Source: Actinomadura mexicana (GTDB lineage Bacteria; Actinomycetota; Actinomycetes; Streptosporangiales; Streptosporangiaceae). From it: a stretch of DNA of 64,000 bases. Where the stretch lies: the NCBI RefSeq assembly GCF_900188105.1, contig NZ_FZNP01000014.1:62001-126000 (forward strand), written 5' to 3'. Position 1 is the first letter of the stretch. Every line of letters begins with the position of its first letter. Made by a program: the position numbers and the translations under genes. Below, one piece after another: positions 55,864-64,000 of this stretch. The notes below the pieces were generated by a model. The model searched no databases. It was given only the letters and a program-made list of their open reading frames with translations, and was not told the origin of the DNA.

Positions 55864-57915
55864 ATGACCGCCACTCCACCCGAGGTGGAGCGCCTGCTGG
55901 AACGCGCCAACACCCTCGGCTCGGACCCGCGCAACACCAACTACGCGGGCGGCAACGCGTCCGCGAAGGCCACGGTCACCGACCCCGTGACGGCCCGCGA
56001 CATCGAGCTGATGTGGGTGAAGGGCTCGGGCGGCGACCTCGGCACCCTCACCGAGAAGGGCCTGGCCGTCCTGCGGCTGGACCGGATGCGCGCCCTCGTG
56101 GACGTCTACCCGGGCGTCGAGCGCGAGGACGAGATGGTCGCGGCGTTCGACTACTGCCTGCACGGCAAGGGCGGCGCCGCGCCGTCCATCGACACCGCCA
56201 TGCACGGTCTCGTGGAGGCCGCGCACGTCGACCACCTGCACCCCGACTCCGGCATCGCGATCGCGACGGCCGCCGACGGCGAGGAGCTGACGCGCCGGAT
56301 CTTCGGGGACCGGGTGGCGTGGGTGCCGTGGCGGCGCCCCGGCTTCCAGCTCGGCCTGGACATCGCCGAGATCAAGCGCGCCAGCCCCGGCGCCATCGGG
56401 GTGGTCCTCGGCGGGCACGGCATCACCGCGTGGGGCGAGACGAGCGAGGAGTGCGAGGCCAACTCCCTCGACATCATCCGCACCGCCGAGGCCTACATCG
56501 CCGAACACGGCAGGCCCGACCCGTTCGGCGAGGTCGTCCACCCGGTGCTGCCCGAGGACGAGCGGCACGCCCGCGCCGCCGCGCTGTTCCCGCTCGTGCG
56601 GGGCCTGGCGTCCACGGACCGGCCGCAGGTCGGGCACTACACCGACAGCGAGGCGGTGCTGGACTTCGTGTCCCGCGCCGAGCACCCCCGGCTCGCCGCG
56701 CTCGGCACGTCGTGCCCGGACCACTTCCTGCGCACCAAGGTCGCGCCGATGGTGCTGGACCTGCCGCCGGACGCGCCGCTGGACGACGTCAGGACGCGGC
56801 TCGGGGAACTGCACGCCGCCTACCGCGAGGAGTACGCCGCCTACTACGACCGGCACGCCGGCCCGGACTCGCCGCCGATGCGCGGCGCGGACCCGGCGAT
56901 CGTGCTGGTGCCGGGCGTCGGCATGTTCTCCTTCGGGGCGAACAAGCAGACCGCGCGGGTCGCCGGCGAGTTCTACGTCAACGCGATCAACGTGATGCGC
57001 GGCGCGGAGGCGCTGTCGGCGTACGCGCCGATCGACGAGGCGGAGAAGTTCCGCATCGAGTACTGGGAGCTGGAGGAGGCCAAGCTGCGCCGGATGCCGG
57101 CGAGCAAGCCCCTCGCCTCGCGTGTCGCGCTCGTCACCGGCGGCGGCTCCGGCATCGGCGCGGCCACGGCCCGCCGCCTCGCCGCCGAGGGCGCCTGCGT
57201 CGTCGTCGCCGACCGGGACCTCGGGGCGGCCGAGAAGGTCGCCGCGGAGATCGGCGCCACCGCGCTGCGCGCCCCGGACGTCGCGATCGCCGTCGGCGTG
57301 GACGTGACCTCCGAGGACGAGATCACCGCGGCCGTCCGGGAGGCGGTCCTGGCGTTCGGCGGCGTCGACCTCGTCGTCAACAACGCCGGCCTGTCCATCT
57401 CCAAGCCGCTGCTGGAGACGACCGCCGCCGACTGGGACCTCCAGCACGACGTCATGGCGCGCGGCTCGTTCCTGGTGTCCCGCGAGACCGCCCGCGTCAT
57501 GGTCGAGCAGGGCATGGGCGGCGACATCGTCTACATCTCGTCCAAGAACGGGGTGTTCGCCGGGCCGAACAACATCGCCTACGGCGCGACCAAGGCCGAC
57601 CAGGCGCACCAGGTGCGGCTGCTGGCCGCCGAGCTCGGCGAGCACGGCATCCGCGTCAACGGGGTCAACCCGGACGGGGTCGTGCGCGGTTCGGGGATCT
57701 TCGCCGGCGGCTGGGGCGCCAAGCGCGCCGCCGTGTACGGCGTCGAGGAGGAGAGGCTCGGCGAGTTCTACGCCCAGCGGACGCTGCTCAAGCGCGAGGT
57801 GCTGCCCGAGCACGTCGCCGCCGCCGTCTTCGCCCTCACCGGCGGGGACCTGACCCACACCACCGGACTGCACGTCCCCGTGGACGCCGGCGTCGCCGCC
57901 GCGTTCCTGCGCTGA
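55864..57915 (+). CDS. rhaD: Bifunctional rhamnulose-1-phosphate aldolase/lactaldehyde dehydrogenase
   Basis: The 683-residue product fuses a class II aldolase domain (about 1-400) to a short-chain dehydrogenase (about 415-683). The aldolase shows NYAGGNASAKATV, the metal His pair in HVDHLHPDSGIAIA, and GGHGITAWGETSEECE. The dehydrogenase has ALVTGGGSGIGAATARRL for NAD binding, VVNNAG and the active-site YGATK with upstream Ser in VYISSKNG. This is the RhaEW/RhaD fusion of the rhamnose pathway, making dihydroxyacetone phosphate and then acting on L-lactaldehyde, most likely giving L-lactate. LutABC in the divergent operon can oxidise that lactate. Confidence 0.93.
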   Translation: MTATPPEVERLLERANTLGSDPRNTNYAGGNASAKATVTDPVTARDIELMWVKGSGGDLGTLTEKGLAVLRLDRMRALVDVYPGVEREDEMVAAFDYCLHGKGGAAPSIDTAMHGLVEAAHVDHLHPDSGIAIATAADGEELTRRIFGDRVAWVPWRRPGFQLGLDIAEIKRASPGAIGVVLGGHGITAWGETSEECEANSLDIIRTAEAYIAEHGRPDPFGEVVHPVLPEDERHARAAALFPLVRGLASTDRPQVGHYTDSEAVLDFVSRAEHPRLAALGTSCPDHFLRTKVAPMVLDLPPDAPLDDVRTRLGELHAAYREEYAAYYDRHAGPDSPPMRGADPAIVLVPGVGMFSFGANKQTARVAGEFYVNAINVMRGAEALSAYAPIDEAEKFRIEYWELEEAKLRRMPASKPLASRVALVTGGGSGIGAATARRLAAEGACVVVADRDLGAAEKVAAEIGATALRAPDVAIAVGVDVTSEDEITAAVREAVLAFGGVDLVVNNAGLSISKPLLETTAADWDLQHDVMARGSFLVSRETARVMVEQGMGGDIVYISSKNGVFAGPNNIAYGATKADQAHQVRLLAAELGEHGIRVNGVNPDGVVRGSGIFAGGWGAKRAAVYGVEEERLGEFYAQRTLLKREVLPEHVAAAVFALTGGDLTHTTGLHVPVDAGVAAAFLR

Positions 57916-57943
57916 GGAGGAACCGCCCCGTCGCAAGAAGGCC

Positions 57944-58017
57944 GGCCGGCGGCCCGGACCGCGCGGCCGCGGCGCTCACCCCGCCGCGTCCGCGCCGTCC
58001 CCACCGGGCCGCCGGCC
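57944..58017 (+). other. Long-stem hairpin between rhaD and the second GH78 gene
   Basis: GGCCGGCGGCCCGG and CCGGGCCGCCGGCC are perfect complements 46 bases apart. It could weaken read-through from the catabolic genes into the two secreted-enzyme genes, or stabilise the upstream message. Confidence 0.45.
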
Positions 58018-58062
58018 GTCCCTGCTGGGCCCGCTCGACCAAGTGAACCCGAAGGGATAACG

Positions 58063-60606
58063 ATGCCGCCGGCTGAGAAGTTCGCGCGCTCCCACGTGTC
58101 CGCCGTCACCTCCCTGGCCCTGGGCGCCGCCGCCCTGGTCGCCGTCCCGCTCGCCCCCGCGTCCGCCGCTCCCCGGGACCCGCTCGGCCTTCCGTCCCTC
58201 ACCCGCGCCGACCGCTACGTGCTCGCCCCCTCCGGCCGGAACGTCCGTCCCGTGCGGGCCGCGGAGTCGTACGGGGTCAACGGCGACCACGTGACCGCCG
58301 CCTCCGGGGCGTCCGAGAAGGGCCATGACCTCGACGCCGGGTCCTCCACCGCGGCGAAGGCCGACGGCGTCATGACCCGCCAGACGGGCGGCGGGGCGGC
58401 GGCGGCCTTCGGGTACGGCCTGCGCGTCACGCCTGGTCGCGCGGTCACCCTCCGGGTCGAGGAGGCCGGCAGTGCCACGGCGCACTACGAGGTGCTCGTG
58501 AACGGGACGGTCGTCCACGAGCGCGCACCGGACCCGGCCCAAGCCGGGGTATGGAGCGGCGACAAGGCGGGCCTCGTCCACTACGACGTGACCGTCCCGG
58601 CGCCCCTCGTCGGTTCGTCCAAGGACCTGCGGGTCACGTTCCGCAACACCGACAAGCCGGGCCCCGGCGCTCGCATCCACGCCGTGTGGACGTTGTACGA
58701 GGACGGCCGGGCCCCCGCGGCGCCCTATGGCGGGACGGTGCGGAACCCGTCCGGCGCGTTCCGGCACGGCACGACGACGCTCAGCTCCAACGAGTACGGC
58801 CGCCCTTACGTCGTCTACGACTTCGGGCAGGAGGTCGGCGGGCAGATCCAGGTCACCGCCGACGTCCGCAAGGGCTCGCCCAGGATCGGCCTGGCGTTCA
58901 GCGAGAGCGCGCAATACCTCACGACCGCCTCCGACTACAGCCAGGACCCGGTCGGCCTCGCCACCGAGACCCACTACCTGGAAACCCGGTCGCCATCTCA
59001 CGACAAGAACGGGCGTTCCGTGCTCAGCGACCCCGTCATCCGCGGCGGGTTCCGCTACCTCATGGTCTTCCTGGACGGCCCCGGCGAGGTGCGGCTGTCC
59101 GACCTGCGGCTGCGGTTCACCGCCGACCCCGCCAACCCGGACCTGGACGGCTACAAGGGCGCGTTCCTGTCCAGCGACGACACCCTGAACCGGCTCTGGT
59201 ACGCGGGCGCCTACACCGTCCAGATGTCGACGATCGACCCGGCCACCGGGCGCCCCTACCCGGGCCAGGAGGGCCCGGTCCGCAACGACGCCATCGTCGG
59301 CGAGGGCGACAGCGTCATCAGCGACGGCGCCAAGCGCGACCGGATGATCTGGGGCGGGGACAACGCGGTCGCCGACCCGGTGGCCTACCTGTCGACCGGG
59401 CAGGCCGGTCCGGCGGCCGGCGCCGTCGGGTTCATGGCCAAGGGCCAGGCCGCCGACGGCCAGATCCCCGGCCTCTACCTGACCGACAAGTTCGGCTACA
59501 ACATGGGCTGGGGCGAGTACGCGGCCTGGTGGGTCCACAACTACTGGACGCACTACCTCTACACCGGCGACCAGGCGTTCTTCGACAAGTGGTACGACGC
59601 GATGAAGAAGAACGTCGCGTGGCTGGAGTCGAACGCGGGCGACGACGGCCTCCTCACCATGAAGGGCGCCGGCGGCACCTGGGGCTACGGCAACGAGGCC
59701 GGAGGCACCTACGTCTCGTCCCTGTACGTCAAGGTGCTCGGCCAGGCCGCGCAGGCGGCCGAGGCCAAGGGCGACACCGGGCTCGCCGGGACCTACCGCG
59801 AGCACGCGGCCCGCACCGCCAAGGCGGTGAACGACCGCCTGTGGGACCCGGCAGCGGGTGCCTACAAGGTCAGCCCGTCCGACGGGAACCACCCGCAGGA
59901 CGGCAACGCCATGGCGGTCGTCGCGGGCGTCGCCACGGGCGACCGCGCCGCGTCGGTGCTGAGGTTCTTCGGCGGCAGTCTGGCCGACCCGCACGGCGAC
60001 CTCACCGTGGACAAGGCGGGCGGTGCCGTGCCGCAGTACATCAGCCCGTTCGTGTCCGCCCAGTCGCTGCTCGCCCACTCCTCCCAGGGCGACACGGCCG
60101 GCGCGATGTCGCTGCTGCGCCGCACCTGGTACCCGATGCTCGGCAAGGCGCAGCCCGGGACGCTGTGGGAGAACGTCAGCCGGGCGGGCGCGCCGCAGCT
60201 CGGGTCGTACACGAGCCTGTCGCACGGGTGGGCCGCCGCGCCGACCTCGTTCCTGACCAACCAGGTCCTCGGCGTCGCCCCGGCCTCCGGCGGCTTCCGG
60301 ACGTTCACCGTCCTGCCGCACCCGGCGAGCGGGCTGCGCTGGGCCCAGGGGCGGGTGCCGACGCCGCACGGCGACATCACCGCCGCCTGGAAGCGCGACG
60401 GCGGGACGTTCACGCTGCGCGTCGACGCGCCGCGCGGGACCACCGCGACGGCCGGCGTCCCCGTCCGGGTCGCGTCCGAGGTCCGGGCCGGCGGGACGGT
60501 CGTCTGGCGGCACGGCGCCGCCGTGAAACCCGGCGTCACCGTCCGGGACGGCCTCGTCCAGGTGCCCGGCCTCACCGGCACGTCCATCCTGACCGCGTCC
60601 CGCTGA
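58063..60606 (+). CDS. Secreted GH78-like alpha-L-rhamnosidase (DGxKRDR type)
   Basis: The 847-residue product has a signal peptide (hydrophobic LALGAAALVAVPLAPASA, cleavage near residue 35). A lectin-like N-terminal region runs to about residue 330, followed by the GH78-like (alpha/alpha)6 barrel. The catalytic-site motif reads SDGAKRDRMIWGGD (Asp421, Asp426), and TLWENVS places Glu703 as the likely base. The motif differs from the PMYEKNGWTGD form of the first rhamnosidase, so linkage or substrate specificity probably differs. It belongs to the same operon, and it closely resembles the next gene's product. Confidence 0.88.
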   Translation: MPPAEKFARSHVSAVTSLALGAAALVAVPLAPASAAPRDPLGLPSLTRADRYVLAPSGRNVRPVRAAESYGVNGDHVTAASGASEKGHDLDAGSSTAAKADGVMTRQTGGGAAAAFGYGLRVTPGRAVTLRVEEAGSATAHYEVLVNGTVVHERAPDPAQAGVWSGDKAGLVHYDVTVPAPLVGSSKDLRVTFRNTDKPGPGARIHAVWTLYEDGRAPAAPYGGTVRNPSGAFRHGTTTLSSNEYGRPYVVYDFGQEVGGQIQVTADVRKGSPRIGLAFSESAQYLTTASDYSQDPVGLATETHYLETRSPSHDKNGRSVLSDPVIRGGFRYLMVFLDGPGEVRLSDLRLRFTADPANPDLDGYKGAFLSSDDTLNRLWYAGAYTVQMSTIDPATGRPYPGQEGPVRNDAIVGEGDSVISDGAKRDRMIWGGDNAVADPVAYLSTGQAGPAAGAVGFMAKGQAADGQIPGLYLTDKFGYNMGWGEYAAWWVHNYWTHYLYTGDQAFFDKWYDAMKKNVAWLESNAGDDGLLTMKGAGGTWGYGNEAGGTYVSSLYVKVLGQAAQAAEAKGDTGLAGTYREHAARTAKAVNDRLWDPAAGAYKVSPSDGNHPQDGNAMAVVAGVATGDRAASVLRFFGGSLADPHGDLTVDKAGGAVPQYISPFVSAQSLLAHSSQGDTAGAMSLLRRTWYPMLGKAQPGTLWENVSRAGAPQLGSYTSLSHGWAAAPTSFLTNQVLGVAPASGGFRTFTVLPHPASGLRWAQGRVPTPHGDITAAWKRDGGTFTLRVDAPRGTTATAGVPVRVASEVRAGGTVVWRHGAAVKPGVTVRDGLVQVPGLTGTSILTASR

Positions 60607-60617
60607 CTGGAGTGATC

Positions 60618-62822
60618 ATGGCTTCCCCCACTGCCCGGCGCTCCCTCGCCCGCGCGGCCGCGGCCGCCGCCCTCTCGGTCACGAGCACCCTCGCGCTCGC
60701 CGTCCCCGCCGTCGCCTCGCCTCCCGCGAAGGGGCCCTGGCAGGACGCCTCCTACACGCCGCGCCCCGGCCAGTGGCGGCCGTACGTCCTGGCCCCCTCC
60801 GGCCGGGACGTCTCGCCGGTCAGGGTGTTCAAGGCCGACCCGCGCCAGGGCGCGATCGACGGCGACCCGCGCCGCGCGCTGAGGCGGGGAGGCGGCGCGG
60901 TCCGCCTCAGCGGCGCCGCCGACCGGGCGGGCTCCCCGCTGCTGATCGTCGACTTCGGCAAGGAGGTCGCCGGGCACCTCAAGGTCCGGGTGAACGGCGC
61001 CTCCGACGACCGGCCTAGGCTGCGCGCCTGCTTCTCCGAATCGGTCGAGTACATGGCGCTCGCTCCGGACGCCAACGACGGCCAAGGGAAGATCGCACCG
61101 GGCTGCGACACCGCCAACATCTGGAACGGGTTCCCCGGCCAGCCTTACACCCAGGACACCGACAGCCACGCCCTCCCGCTGGACGGGGTGAGCGTGCCCG
61201 GCACCGTCCGCGACAAGGAGCTGCGCGGCGGCTTCCGGTACGCGACCCTCTTCCTGGACGGCCCGGGGCACGTCGACGTCGACGAGATCTCCCTCGACTT
61301 CACCGCCGCGCCGGACCAGCGCGACCTGGACGGCTACCGCGGCCACTTCCTCTCCAGCGACGACGAACTGAACAAGATCTGGTACGCGGGCGCCTACACC
61401 GTGCAGATCAACACGGGCGCGTCGAACACGGCGAAGAAGTGGCCCTACCAGCCGGGGGAGGGCGACCACGCGGACGCGCAGGTCCCGCATGCCGACCCGC
61501 GCACCTCCGTGATCTACGACGGCGGCAAGCGGGACCGGATCGTCTGGCAGGGCGACCTCGCCGTCCAGGCGCCCGTCGCCTACGTCAGCACCTACGACCT
61601 GGGCTCGGTCGCCAACTCGCTGTCGTCGCTCGCCGCGCAGCAGCTCCCGGACGGCTACATGCCGGCCGCGAGCCTCGTCGGGCAGCACAACCAGAACGAG
61701 CTGCGCACCTACGGCGAGTACGTCACCTGGTTCGTGTCCAACATGTACGAGCACTGGTGGTACACCGGCGACCGCGCCTACCTGGACCGCTGGTGGCCCC
61801 AGCTCACCCGGGCGACCGCCTGGCTGGAGTCGGTCCGCGCCGCTGACGACGGCGGTCTGATCGGTTTCCAGGACTCCGGCTCGTGCGGCCACTACGGGTA
61901 CTCCGACTGCGGCCACGAGACCTACGTCAACGCCCTCTACGCCCGCAACCTCGACCAGATGGCCGCCATGGCGAAGGCGCGCGGCGACGCCTCCGCCACC
62001 GCCTACGCCGACCGGGCCGCCGCGGTGAAGCGGGCCGTCAACGATCAGCTGTGGGACGAGAAGGCCGGTGCGTACCGCCTGTCCCGGGAGATCCCTGGCG
62101 CCTACCCGCAGGACGGCAACGTCACCGCCGTCCTCACGGGCATCGCCGGCGGCGACCGCGCCAAGCGGGCCCTCGCCTACCTGCGCGCCCGCAACTGGAC
62201 GGACATCGGCTCGCTCACCGTCTCCCAGTCCACCCCCAACGCCGCCCTCCCGCCGTTCTACGCGCCGCTGCCGAGCGGGTTCGAGGCCGACGCCCGGCTG
62301 GAGACCGGCGACGCGTCCGGCCTGGAGCTGATCCGCCGCTTCTGGGGCCACCAGCTCGAGCAGGACCCGGGGTCCACCTTCTGGGAGCACCTGCAGCCCG
62401 ACGGCACGCCCAACCTGAAGCAGTTCTCCAGCCTGGCGCACGGCTGGGCCGCGCAGCCGACCGTCACCCTCAGCACCCGGGTCCTCGGGGTGCGGCCCGC
62501 GGCCCCGGGGTACGAGTCCTGGTCCGTGGTCCCCTTCACCGGGGACCTGACGTGGGCCGAGGGCACGGTCCCGACCCCGCACGGCGACATCGCCGCGTCC
62601 TGGCGCAGGACCGGCCGCGGCTTCCAGTTGACGGTCACCGCCCCGCGCGGCACGCACGGCCGCCTCGCCGTCCCGATCACCCCGTCCACCCGCCGGGTCA
62701 CCCTCGACGGCCGGACGGTCTGGGCGGGCGGCAGGGCCACCGCGCCCGGCGTGTCCGGCGACGGCGGCCACGTCTACGTGGACGGGGCGTCCGCCGGGCG
62801 CCACACCCTCACGGCCCGTTAG
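60618..62822 (+). CDS. Secreted GH78-like alpha-L-rhamnosidase, paralogue
   Basis: ATG 60618 has GGAG five bases upstream, 11 bases after the previous stop. The 734-residue product has a signal peptide (LARAAAAAALSVTSTLALAV to AVAS). It shares with its neighbour the phrases RPYVLAPSGRDVSPVRVF/RYVLAPSGRNVRPVR and LDGYRGHFLSSDDELNKIWY. Catalytic-site motifs are YDGGKRDRIVWQGD (Asp301, Asp306) and STFWEHL (Glu590). It probably arose by tandem duplication with later divergence, and it lacks one N-terminal region present in the neighbour. Extracellular glycoside hydrolysis is expected. Confidence 0.88.
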   Translation: MASPTARRSLARAAAAAALSVTSTLALAVPAVASPPAKGPWQDASYTPRPGQWRPYVLAPSGRDVSPVRVFKADPRQGAIDGDPRRALRRGGGAVRLSGAADRAGSPLLIVDFGKEVAGHLKVRVNGASDDRPRLRACFSESVEYMALAPDANDGQGKIAPGCDTANIWNGFPGQPYTQDTDSHALPLDGVSVPGTVRDKELRGGFRYATLFLDGPGHVDVDEISLDFTAAPDQRDLDGYRGHFLSSDDELNKIWYAGAYTVQINTGASNTAKKWPYQPGEGDHADAQVPHADPRTSVIYDGGKRDRIVWQGDLAVQAPVAYVSTYDLGSVANSLSSLAAQQLPDGYMPAASLVGQHNQNELRTYGEYVTWFVSNMYEHWWYTGDRAYLDRWWPQLTRATAWLESVRAADDGGLIGFQDSGSCGHYGYSDCGHETYVNALYARNLDQMAAMAKARGDASATAYADRAAAVKRAVNDQLWDEKAGAYRLSREIPGAYPQDGNVTAVLTGIAGGDRAKRALAYLRARNWTDIGSLTVSQSTPNAALPPFYAPLPSGFEADARLETGDASGLELIRRFWGHQLEQDPGSTFWEHLQPDGTPNLKQFSSLAHGWAAQPTVTLSTRVLGVRPAAPGYESWSVVPFTGDLTWAEGTVPTPHGDIAASWRRTGRGFQLTVTAPRGTHGRLAVPITPSTRRVTLDGRTVWAGGRATAPGVSGDGGHVYVDGASAGRHTLTAR

Positions 62823-62835
62823 GAGAGGACAAGCA

Positions 62836-64000
62836 ATGGCAGACACCACAGCGCCGCCGGTGAAGGTCGGCCTCGTCGCCGGCGGGCTCGGCGCCTACTG
62901 GCCGCAGTTCCCCGACCTGCTCCCGCAGCTCAAGCGGTCCGCGGAACGCGTCTCGGAGCGGATGCGCGGGCTCGGCGCCGAGGTCGTCGACGTCGGCTTC
63001 ATCTCCGACGCGCAGGAGGGCGCGGCCGCGGCCGAGCGGCTGCGGGCCGCGGGCTGCGACATCATCGTCGGCTTCCTCACCACCTACATGACCGCGACGA
63101 TGCTGGTCCCGGTGGCGCAGCGGGCGGACGCGCCCGTCCTGCTGATCAACCTGCAGCCGACCGAGTCGATGGACCACGCCACCTTCGACACCGGGCAGTG
63201 GCTCGCCTACTGCGGCGCCTGCCCGCTGCCGGAGATGGCGAACGCGTTCGCGCGCTGCGGCGTCCCGTTCCGCTCGGTGTCGGGCTACCTGGAGGACGAG
63301 CGCGCCTGGGCGCGGATCGGCCGCTGGGTGCGCGCCGCCGGGGTCCGCGCGGCGCTGCGGCGGGGCCGGCACGGGCTGATGGGCCACCTGTACCCGGGCA
63401 TGCTCGACGTCTCCACCGACCTCACGCTCGTCAGCGCCAACTTCGGCGGGCACGTCGAGGTGCTGGAGTTCGACGACCTGCGGGTCCGGGTCGAGAAGGT
63501 CACCGATGCCGAGACGGCCGCCAAGAAGGCCGAGGCGGAGAAGATCTTCGAGCTGGACGCGTCCGTGGACGACGGCGACCTGACCTGGGCGGCCCGCGTC
63601 TCGGTCGGCCTCGACCGCCTCGTCGAGGACTTCGGGCTCGACAGCCTCGCCTACTACCACCGCGGCCTGGACGGCGAGGTGCACGAGCGGCTCGGCGCCG
63701 GGATGATCCTCGGCGCGTCGCTGCTCACCGCGCGCGGGATCCCGGCGGCGGGGGAGTACGAGCTGCGCACCTCCCTGGCGATGCTGGTCGCCGACCGGCT
63801 CGGCGCGGGCGGCTCCTTCACCGAACTGCAGGCGCTGGACTTCCAGCGCGGCCACGTCGAGATGGGCCACGACGGGCCCGCGCACCTGGCGATCAGCGCC
63901 CGCCGCCCGCTGCTGCGCGGCCTCGGCGTCTACCACGGCAAGCGCGGCTACGGCGTGTCCGTCGAGTTCGACGTCAGGCACGGCCCGGTCACCGCGATCG
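62836..64000 (+). CDS. L-fucose/L-arabinose isomerase family protein, 3' end outside window
   Basis: The ATG at 62836 has AGGAGAGG upstream. The open frame runs 388 codons to the window edge, about four-fifths of the usual family length. Visible phrases are VGLVAGGLGAYWPQFPDLLP, DIIVGFLTTYMTATMLVPVA, VLLINLQPTESMDHATFD, GHLYPGMLDVSTDLTLVSA and GLDSLAYYHRG. The family isomerises aldoses to ketoses with a divalent metal. It may process a second sugar released with rhamnose, for example from rhamnogalacturonan. The exact substrate is unknown. It is the last visible gene of the rhamnose operon. Confidence 0.85.
   Translation, partial: MADTTAPPVKVGLVAGGLGAYWPQFPDLLPQLKRSAERVSERMRGLGAEVVDVGFISDAQEGAAAAERLRAAGCDIIVGFLTTYMTATMLVPVAQRADAPVLLINLQPTESMDHATFDTGQWLAYCGACPLPEMANAFARCGVPFRSVSGYLEDERAWARIGRWVRAAGVRAALRRGRHGLMGHLYPGMLDVSTDLTLVSANFGGHVEVLEFDDLRVRVEKVTDAETAAKKAEAEKIFELDASVDDGDLTWAARVSVGLDRLVEDFGLDSLAYYHRGLDGEVHERLGAGMILGASLLTARGIPAAGEYELRTSLAMLVADRLGAGGSFTELQALDFQRGHVEMGHDGPAHLAISARRPLLRGLGVYHGKRGYGVSVEFDVRHGPVTAI

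Overview
This is a 64 kb chromosomal window from a very GC-rich, third-position-GC-biased actinobacterium. The gene complement (F420-type PPOX-fold proteins, MpaB/DUF2236, TIGR03086, CGNR zinc-finger, LuxR-LAL and ECF/zinc anti-sigma pairs, GTG starts, few T-tract terminators) resembles Actinomadura or another member of the Streptosporangiales. This placement is an inference from gene families, not from a marker gene. I see no rRNA, tRNA, CRISPR array, transposase or phage gene.

Left part (1-8.5 kb) is a candidate conflict/signalling island. It holds the 3' portion of a three-module CbxX-type AAA+ ATPase, a convergent HExxH metallopeptidase-like protein, then a tight pair made of a Trypco2 protein and a trypsin-STAND NTPase-TPR protein, followed by a small leucine-rich protein.

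8.5-33.7 kb is mixed housekeeping and regulatory content: an F420-PPOX/NUDIX pair, a PGPGW membrane protein, a secreted SGNH esterase, a decayed MFS exporter beside a TetR gene with paired operators, an amidohydrolase, TIGR03086, MpaB, SCP-x thiolase, threonine aldolase, a coiled-coil protein, a GAF-winged-helix regulator, a histidine phosphatase, small membrane proteins, a NERD protein, the helicase HrpB, a TetR-controlled DrrAB-type exporter, an ECF sigma/anti-sigma pair, a degenerate nucleotidyl-cyclase-like protein, a methyltransferase/CGNR divergent pair and an SRPBCC protein.

33.8-40.4 kb holds a translationally coupled alpha/beta hydrolase (cysteine nucleophile) and GMC cholesterol-oxidase-like enzyme, then a large LuxR-family ATPase regulator.

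40.7-64 kb is a large divergent L-rhamnose regulon and is the most coherent system in the window. On the minus strand a LacI regulator leads lutA-lutB-lutC-rhaB, with a four-base overlap at every junction. On the plus strand run an ABC importer (ATPase, two permeases, lipoprotein), rhamnose mutarotase, rhamnose isomerase, a secreted GH78 rhamnosidase, a bifunctional rhamnulose-1-phosphate aldolase/lactaldehyde dehydrogenase, two more secreted GH78-like enzymes and a fucose/arabinose-isomerase-family protein cut by the window end. The genes describe a full route: polymer cleavage outside the cell, uptake, mutarotation, isomerisation, phosphorylation, aldol cleavage, lactaldehyde oxidation to L-lactate, and lactate oxidation to pyruvate by LutABC. 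Three sites built on AAAACGT, one of them inside the ATPase gene and spelled with rare codons, look like the LacI operators.
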